A DNA stretch of 64,000 nucleotides, taken from Astropecten irregularis. Its lineage: Eukaryota; Echinodermata; Asteroidea; Paxillosida; Astropectinidae. The position numbers were made by a program, and so were the translations under genes. The notes below the pieces were generated by a model. It was not told where the DNA came from. It did no database searches and saw only the letters and a list, made by a program, of their open reading frames with translations. Below are positions 19,922 to 29,221 of this stretch, one piece after another; position 1 is the stretch's first letter, and each line of letters begins with the position of its first letter. The DNA is taken from NCBI GenBank assembly GCA_963971285.1, contig OZ020261.1, positions 3,038,001 through 3,102,000 of the forward strand, read 5' to 3'.

Positions 19922-20060
19922 GAAAAGAAGGACGATCATGGCGGCTATGGCGGTAGGCATTGTGGGAGGTCAGGGTGCACTACGGTTGATCAAGTCTTTT
20001 CAGCGAAGTAGCAAATAGGCGCAGGGGAATTTGCATTTAGTAGTAACCGTCTGGGGTAGG
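19922..20060. repeat. Right (5') inverted terminal repeat of the DIRS element
   Basis: Exact reverse complement of 13,842-13,980. The outer end continues to 20,075, where the complementarity to the internal region stops. Confidence 0.95.
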
Positions 20061-20075
20061 TTGAATGCAGTAGAC

Positions 20076-21940
20076 GCCAGGCGTTGTGGGCGAGTTTACT
20101 TCACATACCAGGATAATGTGGCCTGGTTGGACCAGGTCACTGCCATCCTCTATAGGGACCTGTCTTAGTCCCGGGGGACTGCCTTGGATAGGTGGCATCC
20201 GTAGGGAGGTGGCCACGAGGCTTGAGATGCCATGGGTGTCCTGAATGAGGTGTTTTTTACATCTTCCGGGGGGTTGTAGCTAGGTACCAGAAGTCAAAAA
20301 CTCTGGACTGTGTCTTGTTGTGTGGGGCTATCAGCAGGTGTGAGGTCATTGGCAGAGATGACTTCCTTCTTGTCCGATGACGGCCAGACGTGAGGCGTCA
20401 GAATTCCTTTGTGTTCCCCTAGTTTGCGATCTGCAGAAAGAAATGGGGACCGTTGGGCTAGACGAGACGAGAATGACAAACTGAATGATGGAATTGGAGA
20501 CCGGAATGACAAAACGGCAATTAAAATCATGAAATTTGCAAATTTAAAGATGGAATTTACCGACAAACAATCTAAGCCACCGATTATAGCTACGGCATTC
20601 CATCATGTGTCTGGTGCATCGCGTACCGCGTAACGGCCAGAACAGCAATAAGCACTTGGATGTTTAGGTTCATTTTTTACCTTCCTTCAATGGCCGCGTC
20701 CTGCATGCGCGGATAGCTCCCATTGGTTTGTACACGGGTGCGTCATCTAGTTTTTATATATATCTATGTATGCGATGAGCAATACATGTACTGTACATGT
20801 ATTATCACATGTATGATACATGTACATGAATTGTCACATGTATGAACTTTTACCTCAGGACAACATGTATGGCGAGTCGTATGTGCTCACATTTTAATCA
20901 CCCTTATCACTCTTTATTCATTATCCAATTCTTTATGTCCAAATACAGGATATTACACTCAAGACTGCCAGGGTCGCCGATGCCATGGAGCGCTCTGGGC
21001 TGTAGTCATTGTAGTAGCATGTAAACCATCATGTCGACGGTTGCACGTTGTGCTTGGAAGTGTAGTGATGCATGGGCGTTGAACAGTAAATGCAGTGCGC
21101 TGTTTCCCATTCTGGTAGCATCAGACGATAGCAAACAATGATTGTCCATGTATCGGGCGATAAAGCTGTGTGCAGGGAACCCCGTAGCCTTTCCACTTCA
21201 TAGGGCCGAGCCGTAAGGTAGGACGCATTAATAAGGCAAAATCGGCCGATGTGCACTGAACAACTCGACCTGAGGCAGGTCGACTGCAAGCGGGAGAGGG
21301 CCAAGCCCGGGAGCATAGTGCGGGCGGGTGTGCCATTGGGCAGTTAAAAGCTGTAGTCCTCATAGCTTTCCGCATGGCGGGGAAGAAAGTATTATCCATC
21401 TCTGTGTCCGTGGAAGCATGGAGCTAGTCCTAAGTCGTCGGCGGGCCAACTCGGCCCAAGGCTCGTCGACTGCAATCGGGAGCTGGCCGAGTCTGGTGGT
21501 ATCGTTTCCGCTCCAGTAGAGCTGGACAGTAGGAAGGGATGCATATACGGTACATGTACAAGTACGTGAACAGTGTATATAACATACGATTCCAGTATGG
21601 ATAGGCACCGGACAAGTCGGCCGTGGAGCTACTCGACTTGAGACAGTCCAGCAGCGGATACAGCTCGACTCTGAAGGAGGCAGTTGGTCAGGCTCGGTAA
21701 TGTTAAGGGCTATCGCGGCTGAGTTGGTGCAGGCGTTAAGGCTCTCCGCTTCCGTTGAGTGATGGTTGGGATGTGTCCCTGCCTCTGCGTTGCCGTAAGC
21801 ATACTGATAATAATACACTGTTATGCTTAACATAGTACAGATGTAATTTCCATCATGATCTGCCTATCATCCTATCTGCCTCACTATTCATCGTCACTAG
21901 TGGCTATGCTATCAGGAAAACTATAGACCATTGTGGCATA
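20076..21940. other. Unassigned DNA right of the DIRS element
   Basis: No recognisable coding region. About 20,745-20,860 is rich in TACATGTA/CATGTATTATCACATG strings. A GC-richer block at about 21,170-21,720 has several partly repeated strings such as GAGCTACTCGACTTGAG and CAGGTCGACTGCAAGCGGGAG, possibly an old repeat. The short ORFs have no domain signature. Confidence 0.4.
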
Positions 21941-21949
21941 CAAATGAAA

Positions 21950-22330
21950 AGCAGAGAAATGCCCCACAGACCTGGTCTTTGCAGATGACATAACCTTGCA
22001 AGCATGGACCACAAACTCAAGGCAAGAAATGACTATATCACTTGGACACAACTCATCCCAAATTGGGATTAAGATGAAAAAAAAAAGTCACATAGATTGG
22101 AGGGAGTTATGGACCGGGCCAAGTAGCAATCTTAATGGAGCCAATTGAACCTGTCCTAAAATCACATACCTTGGCAGTATACAGACACAAAACGAAAGCA
22201 TAGAAACAGATGTCAGTACCCGCATTGGTAAAGCTGTTTCAGCTTTTAGGAGAATGCAATTAGCGTGGTCAGATTGCAATATATCAATAACTCCTAAGAT
22301 TATGCTCTTTAAGACTGAGACATTCAATAA
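21950..22330 (+). pseudogene. RTE-like reverse transcriptase remnant, palm to thumb
   Basis: Translated with frameshifts it reads DLVFADDITL (the FADD catalytic box, near 21,975-22,005), then a connection and ITYLGSIQTQNESIETDVST near 22,160-22,220, then IGKAVSAFRRMQLAWSD and ITPKIMLFKT. This is the usual order after the RT active site in RTE-type elements. No ORF survives. A matching element C-terminus appears at 23,740-24,010, so one old element was probably split by later DNA. Confidence 0.65.
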
Positions 22331-22339
22331 AATAAAGAC

Positions 22340-23700
22340 AAAGTCAGATGCAATGTCTAAGAAAGATCTTCAAAATTACATAAAGAGACCACACCACAAA
22401 TAAAAAAGATGAGAAGAAAGAAACTGTACCCATAAGCAAAACCTTATGGAAATTAGGCTTGCCCTAATAATAACTGTAGGGTTTAGCGTGCAAGGCTCAA
22501 ATGATTACACCCTTAGTACTCGGGTTGAGATACAGTACTTCAGAGATATATTTATTGTAGAATACATGATAAGGTATACAATATGTGCTGCTCTGAGTTT
22601 AAAAACCCAAGTATGATAAGTTCGAGAACATGTGGCACTAGAAAAGCAATGTTGCTTGTATGATGGCGTAAACATTCTTCATCAGTCCAGAATATAAAAT
22701 TAATGAACTGTCTACATGTAAGACTGGGATATATACCCTCAGCAGGCTTTTTATAACAGACGCTGAGGCATAAAACAATTGAAAATAGTCGATTTCCAAG
22801 GAATGATTCATACTCTGGAGTTACACTAATATTAAGAATCAAGGTAGAACATTGTGAGTCACTCAGGGTCATTGGTCAGACTGGTGCATTGATCACTGGT
22901 CAGCCTGGTGTCAATCAATGTTAGGATTACAGGAAGTGAAAGTATGTGACTACAACTTGGAAATAAGGATGACAATAATGATTAATCATTTCTTAGATGC
23001 TATTATGATGAAATAAGGCTATAGGTCAAAATAAGTAAATATAAATGGTTATCCGTTACATGTAGGCCCTATAAGACAAAATAGTAGAATAGTACAGATG
23101 AAAAGATTATAATGCGTAAACATTCTTCATCAGTCCAGAATATAAAATTAATGAACTGTCTACATGTATATCACAATAATGAAACGCTACAAGGGAAATG
23201 GGTTTTTGTATTGCTTTTATCATACAGGGTAGAATTGGGGTGCTCAATCAATTGGTGGTTCTAGCCAGAAAAGGGCTTGTCAGTTATGACTGGAGCAGAT
23301 ATGCTCAAGATAACATTTCTTGGAAGCAGGTGACCTAGCTAGGTCACAGATAAGAAAGGGTACTATACACATGTGCTATGAGGCCTTGTGGTGGGAAAAC
23401 AATGCTTATCGACTAGACGTCGGGAAAGTTCTTAGTCTTTCCAGTGTTTGGCACATATGGGAGTGCATGGCAGCCTACTGAGTTGCAGGGGAAACACACC
23501 CCAATGGAGCGTGCCCATACTAATCAACCATAATGAATAATTGAACTGACTGACTGGAAATCAACAAATTATGGATGAGATGTGATTACTTGATTGTACC
23601 GAAGCTACCAGTGTGCCAGTTTGTAAGTGCATGATGAGTGGAGGTAGTGTGTACCCCAGACAACCTCAGGAACATTTCCTAGAAAGAAATGATACAGCCA
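22340..23700. other. Non-coding DNA splitting an RTE remnant
   Basis: No supported coding region. A ~60 bp string (GCGTAAACATTCTTCATCAG through AATGAACTGTCTACATGTA) occurs at 22,666-22,714 and again at 23,114-23,166 in the same orientation, so a short direct repeat ~450 bp apart is present. Confidence 0.5.
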
Positions 23701-23739
23701 AGGGCGAAATAATACTACATAACAATCATCCTAAGCAAA

Positions 23740-24010
23740 ACTATAGAGAATCGAAGAACGAAATTTGCAGGACATATCCCAAGATTAAAACAGAGCTCCA
23801 AAGACAGCCATGGATTGGAAAACAGATAGTAGAAGAACGAAAAAGGGAACACCAACACTAACGTGGAAATGGAAATTGTTTAAAAGACCTGGAGACTGAC
23901 GGTGTTAAGCCTTGCAGGAAGAAGGACACTGCCCACCAGAGATCTGAATGGAGACGGCTTGTTGCCCTTTGCACACAGCAATGCAGGAGGAACTAAGTAA
24001 AGTAAGTAAT
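23740..24010 (+). pseudogene. RTE-like element C-terminus and 3' end
   Basis: Frameshifted reading gives R-R-T-K-F-A-G-H-I-P-R-L, then a polar region, and finishes with SEWRRLVALCTQQCRRN and a stop, followed by AGTAAAGTAAGTAATG. The W-R-x-L-V-A-x-C ending and an AGTAAGT-like tail are typical of the 3' ends of this retroposon type. It probably completes the remnant at 21,950-22,330. Confidence 0.6.
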
Positions 24011-24019
24011 GTGATTCTA

Positions 24020-25160
24020 TGCCCTCTGCATCAAATGTGTATACATGTGCATTTGACTGAGGGAAAAGAGGTTTGTTTGCCAGTTTTCAAGTTTGACATT
24101 GGTGAAGAATTACTTTTTAACCTAAACTCAGATTTCAGCTACTAGCAGATAAAGGGGATGTGCCACAAGAAACAAATACTGATAATAAAGACGGAGTTGA
24201 AAAAACAAACTTGCTTATTTGAAAGCCAGCTAAGCATGTTTAGGTTTCAGAAAGAAGAATAGGAGGAAATGGATGTCAGATGTCACATGGCAAGGTTTTG
24301 AGACACATACAGGGGTGAAGAAGCAGTCCCTGGATGCAAAATTTGAGTCGAGCTTAAAAGAGATGGAAACAGGGATGTGAAGAGGAAATCATGGTCTGAC
24401 AAACGGGCACATATGGAGGATCTTGGAGGTCAAGCTGAAGAAGCTGCTACGGGGGAACTGTACAAATTAACAAATTAGATATCAAGTGGAAAGTTTCAGA
24501 GTACAACTGTATCATCCAACTGAAGCAGACGTAGGAGCTAGATGGACAGAGGTTTTGGTGAGGTCTTACATCAACCACCAACAACCACCAATACCATGTG
24601 GCATTTTGACATTCTGTTGGTCTTGGTGGCAGCTTTATAATCACTGGCTGGAGGTAAATCTGACAATCAGCAGTTTGCCATGGCAAATGCAACCTATTAT
24701 AACATCCTGTGCCTCACAGTTGCCATTCGTCGTCATAACACCTTTCCCTACCATTAAATTTGCAACAAGGGACTGAAAGAAGTGTGGAATTGTCACAATG
24801 GACGGCCATTACGAAGCCCCACAATATCAAAGACGACCTCTATATGGTCTTGTACATGTTAGGAGATACCTTAGAGGCAGGATGCCTTCACACATCTCAG
24901 CAAGATCTCAGCATCTCAGCTGATTTCCATTTTATAGTAAATAAGGACTTGAAGGCTCAAACAATGGACAAACATAAAGTTGACTGAACAATGTTAGTCA
25001 AAAATGTCTTTGAATTTTACAATATTTTATTTGTTTTCTTAATATGCATGTCTTAACTTTTTAGTTCTCTGTGCAATTAATAGATGTTAACAAGTTTTAT
25101 TAAAAAAATTATTAAAAGTATAAAAAAAGAAGAATGAAAAGAAATAGATCCATTATCAAC
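24020..25160. other. Non-coding DNA
   Basis: AT-rich, with short ORFs on both strands lacking any domain. Nothing further supported. Confidence 0.4.
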
Positions 25161-25164
25161 TCAC

Positions 25165-25497
25165 CTCTTGGTGATTTTGTTAGCGGGTTGAAGTTGATGG
25201 ATCTCTTGAAGGTTGTTGAGATGCTCCAGAATTTACCCAATGACTCCATGACCAGACCACTTCACAGACCTCTGATAAGCTTGATCTTTGTCTTGACATT
25301 GATCTGCCATAAGTGGGACATCAACAAGTGAGTAACTTAACACACGTCCCCTAGTCAGGTTCAAATATCTGTAAAATGCTAAACATAATTATTTGTTGAA
25401 TACTTTGTAAAAACCTTTAAATTTGAGCACTCACCTGCAAGGTCCATCTCCAGACATGCATTCCTCAGCAGGTAATTAAGGGCATGCTGAGAAAAGC
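25165..25497 (-). CDS. Two candidate minus-strand exons (low confidence)
   Basis: On the minus strand, a 63 bp segment 25,497-25,435 is bounded by an AG (acceptor-like) and a strong GTGAGT donor and reads FSQHALNYLLRNACLEMDLA. About 130 bp downstream another acceptor-like CTTATGGCAG precedes a segment (from 25,303) that joins in frame as DQCQDKDQAYQRSVKWSGHG and stops at 25,233-25,235. A further strong donor (AAGAG then GTGAGT) lies at 25,165. The joined peptide looks protein-like but I do not recognise it, and polypyrimidine support is modest. Chance splice signals are quite possible. Confidence 0.22.
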
Positions 25498-25509
25498 CTG
25501 GTAACCCTT

Positions 25510-26930
25510 TGCTATTTCAGCCAAGATCGCAGTGAGCTAACTGTTCAGGTACCTGTATGAGTCATCCATTATGAGCCTAATTGTGGATAAAAATAATGTA
25601 AACAGAAGCATAATCATTATTATTGTTTAAAGATAAGTGCAAGCACTTTCAAACTATTTGTAAAAGGCCACAAACTAGCTAGTCTGGATATTTGACAGCT
25701 GGACTTGTAAAACATAAAAAAGAAGCTTTTATTAAATGTTAGCATACATGAAATCAAAACCAAAAAAAGTATAATAGTGGAAAAGGGTTACACCTAAATC
25801 CACTCATTTCTGTAACTGATTTGTCATAGCATACATGTAGGCTTGCTGTAATGGTGTATATAGCTTGGGGCAAGCAATAACTCAAACTCGAGCAGTTAGT
25901 GCCAACCACAAAACAAAGAATAAATCATTTTATCACTTCAAGATAAAATTCATTATTTTCATCAGCAGACACACGGTATGCATTTTGCGGCCACTGTGTC
26001 AGTTGTCAACAACACTTGCATAGATTGGTTAACAAACGGCGAGCACAGTAAGCGCACCTGGCGACCCCCCTTGTTATGGCACAAATTAAATACAAAATGT
26101 ATATGTACATTTGCAGATAATTGGGGTCATCAATGAAATTGATACCAAAGAAAGAAGCAGGGTCACGCGATACTATTACCAAAGGGACTCTTCACCGCAA
26201 TTACACTGAAAATAAATTCCTTCTAAAAAAAATATACAAATTGAATTTATTGACTTTTGATTGCGGGTATCTCCTTGGATATTTACTGGAAGTGTTATTT
26301 CTGTGGCAGCAAGTCTTCTGTTTTTCTCCTTCCTGTTGACGCTGGATTTCACCAAACATTCGGCCAATTAACGTTATTGAGGAATTGTGTGCTGTAGTTT
26401 GCATACTCTTCTTACTCTGTCTATTCTAACGTTATCGAGGAATTGTGTGCCACAGTGCTGTCTATTCTAACGTTTGACAATAAGTGGGGACTGAAACCGA
26501 TGTTGAATTCATGCCACAGCTTGAAACTGAATTTATTCAACCTTCAAACATGTCAAACTACCAAATAAAACATATGAAGAGAATGTTATTTACATTAATT
26601 ACCAATTTATATTTCCTACATGCAGAATAAAAATGGTAAGGAGCCGGATACCGAACACAAACCGGCTAGACAGACCAACATGACATAACATTTACCTAAT
26701 GGACTACCACACCATGTCCATTATAACACAGATTTATGAACGCCATCGTTCATATCCACTTGTGGCCACACCAAATAGGACTACCAGTCCTTACCAACCA
26801 TATATACCTCACAAGGACGGGTCCACGGCCTGGACCTCCACAGACAACACATGTAACACACCTTGCCTTTCAATACCTTACCAAAGATTGGCCCCAACTA
26901 AACCGAAGGGCACCAAATAGTAGATAAAAC
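25510..26930. other. Non-coding DNA
   Basis: No domain-bearing ORF. A short duplicated string (AACGTTAT...GAGGAATTGTGTGC) occurs at about 26,370 and 26,430. Confidence 0.4.
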
Positions 26931-26937
26931 ATGCATA

Positions 26938-28158
26938 ATGCCAACACACAAAATGATTCCCCAAGTTGGAAAAACGAGGGGTGCAATTGGCCCCAGAATT
27001 GAATTAATTACAATTGTAAAAGTTTGGGGGAAGATAATCCCTTCAGCAGATGAAGTACTTGGCAAGCAACGCCGGAAAACACAACCCTGGGTCACAGACA
27101 ATATCCTGGATATGTGCGACAAACGAAGAGACCTGAAGAAAGTCAAAAACACAACAGAGGGCTGGGGAATACAGAAAGATCAACAAAAGGATCAGGAAAG
27201 ACATGATCGAGGCAAAAGGGAAATGGATCGAGAAACAATGCACAGAAATTGAAGAATATGTCTAAAAACAACAGTAGAAGAGCCTATCAAGTGGTAAAAG
27301 ACCTCACACAATGAAAACAGGCGAGAGTCAGGAACATCGAAGACAAAGATGGGAACTGCCTCACACAGGAGAAGGCTCTTGTCAACAGATGGACAGAGTA
27401 CTGCTCAGAGCTCTACAACCATCACACGCAGGGCGACCCCTCCGTACTCAGAAGTCAGGGCTTGGCAGAAGACGATGACTTCCCTATCCTTCATGAAGAA
27501 GTTGAGGCAGCAGTCAAATCGCTGAAAAATGGGAAATCTGCAGGCATTGATAACATCCCTGCTGAGCTGATCAAACTTGGGGAAACATCAGTGGCAGATA
27601 TCCTCACAAGAATCTGCAACAAAATCTGGCAGACCAGAGAGTGGCCAACACCTTCGACTCAATCACTCATCATCTCCCTCCCAATGAAAGGCAATCTACA
27701 TCAATGCCAGAACTATCGGACGATCAGCCTCATAAGCCATGCCAGTAAAGTAATGCTGAAAGTCATCCTGAACAGGCTGAAGCCACAGGCAGAAAAGTTC
27801 ATCGCCGAAGAACAGGCTTGCTTCCGCCAGAACAGAAGCACCACGGAACAGATATTCAATCTACGTGTCATGTGCGAGAAATATAGCCAGCATCAACAGG
27901 ACATCTACCACGTCTTCATCGACTTTAAAAAGGCTTTTGAAAGGGTCTGGAATGACGCACTATGGGCCACGATGAGGAAGTACGGCATGGGACAGAAGCT
28001 CACCCAGACCATCAGGGAGCTGTACATGAAAGCCACCAGCGCAGTGCTTATCCAAGGCACAGTGGGAGAATGGTTCCGCACCTCAGTGGGAGTTCGGCAA
28101 GGCTGTCCCTTGTCACCGACTCTGTTCAACATCTTCCTTGAGCGCATAATGACCATGT
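26938..28158 (+). pseudogene. RTE-type reverse transcriptase fragment, cut off by a Gypsy insertion
   Basis: An N-terminal linker (RKTQPWVTDNILDMCDKRRD, 26,938-27,250) is followed by a frameshifted spacer and then a 232-residue RT part from 27,462. Motifs: VKSLKNGKSAGIDNIPAELI, CQNYRTISLISHASKVMLKV, FIAEEQACFRQNRSTTEQI, FIDFKKAFERVW (first catalytic Asp) and GVRQGCPLSPTLFNIFLERI. The FADD box should follow but the homology stops at about 28,158, exactly where the inverted Gypsy gag-protease block begins. The fragment resembles the complete RTE at 40,503-43,551 but is clearly diverged. Confidence 0.82.
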
Positions 28159-28159
28159 A

Positions 28160-29215
28160 CACAGGGGTGCCAACAGGATCAAACACCTTGAAGCCAAGCT
28201 TGTCAAACAGGTCAACACCCATAAGGCTTCGGCCTTTAGCAACGTGAAACGTGAAGCTGTCCAATGTGATGCCTTTATACTGGACAGGAACGGAGATGAC
28301 CCCACACACCTCTATTTTGGAGTCAGAGTATGCATGAAGGGCGGAGGTTGCTGAGCGAAGTGGATGGTGTGCAAAATGAAGCTTGTAAGTGGCCTCACTC
28401 AATATAGAGACTTTCGCCCCAAGATCAAAGAGAAGGCAAAGTGGCTTACCGTCAATGGTGAGTGCACAGTCTTTAAAGTTCCCGGAACCAGTATGCGTAG
28501 TGTCGTTAACTGTGTAGACCATACTTGGTTCGTCATCGGGAATGTCCACATGGCGAATGTGAGTGTTCTCTTGTTGAGATGAGCGGCAGACACTGGCAAA
28601 GTGATTCATTTCCCGCGTGCAGGACACTTGGAACTCTTTGCAGAGTGTGACTTGTCCCCACAATTAAAGCAGTGGAAGTCTGGTCCGCGAACAGCAGTGG
28701 AAGCCTTGGATTGCCGCTGTGGTTGTCTCCCGGGGCGCACGCCCTGTACTTGGGCCGGAGCTGTCATGGTTGTAGCTGCAGGCTGTTGAGTTGGGGCAGG
28801 TGATCGGATGGCTTTGGAATCAGAAAGCGCTGATTCGATTTGGACAGCCAGTTTAGTGGCTCTGTCCAGTGTTAGTGAGTCATCCTCCATGAGAAGGCGT
28901 TCCCGAATGCGGGGAATGGAGGTTTTCTCTATGATTTGATCCCTGATCATGTCCTCAGTCAATGCCCCAAAGTTGCAAGTGGCAGCCAGTTCGGTCAGGG
29001 CTACAACAAACTGCTTGATCGGCTCACCATTGCCTTGGCCTTGTTGGCGAAATGTGTAACGCTCCACCATGACGCTCTTCTTTGAGCCGAAGTATTTTTC
29101 CAGAGCTTGAACTGCGTCGTCGAACGTGTCAGTATCTTCGAACTGACCGAAGATACGTTGGCCCTCTGTGCCCAGACAGTGTACCAGGATTGATTGTGTA
29201 CCACAACAGAACCCT
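28160..29215 (-). pseudogene. Ty3/Gypsy gag-protease fragment, minus strand
   Basis: The upstream part (about 29,210-28,610) is Gag: E-D-T-D-T-F-D-D-A-V...YFGSKKSV, ERYTFRQQGQGNGEPIKQF, and a CCHC knuckle beginning C-F-N-C-G-D-K-S-H-S-A and ending K-C. After a frame change the next part (28,663-28,160) is the aspartic protease: LTIDGKPLCLLFDLGAKVSI, where the usual D-S/T-G has become D-L-G, so the active site is damaged, then VPVQYKGITLDSF and LMGVDLFDKLGFKVF. The block ends against the RTE fragment on the left and abuts the start of pol, in the opposite orientation, on the right. It may be the inverted 5' half of the same element. Confidence 0.8.
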
Positions 29216-29221
29216 CAACTT

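Larger units (their letters stand above)
13804..20075 (-). mobile_element. Structurally complete DIRS-type retrotransposon
   Basis: The 6.27 kb element has all DIRS hallmarks. Inverted terminal repeats: 13,842-13,980 is the exact reverse complement of 19,922-20,060 (139 bp). Internal complementary region: 14,027-14,080 is the exact reverse complement of the left outer end 13,804-13,857 (54 bp), and the immediately adjoining 14,081-14,124 is the exact reverse complement of the right outer end 20,032-20,075 (44 bp). The two meet without a gap, which fixes both ends of the element. Three overlapping minus-strand frames encode Gag, RT-RNase H and a tyrosine recombinase, all without internal stops. 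There is no LTR, no DDE integrase and no target duplication, as expected for DIRS. Perfect terminal repeats indicate a young insertion. Confidence 0.95.

Noticed and set aside
20294..20566. Minus-strand 90-residue ORF with a hydrophobic start
   Set aside because: The hydrophobic stretch is short and interrupted, there is no domain, and the region has no transcript-like signals.
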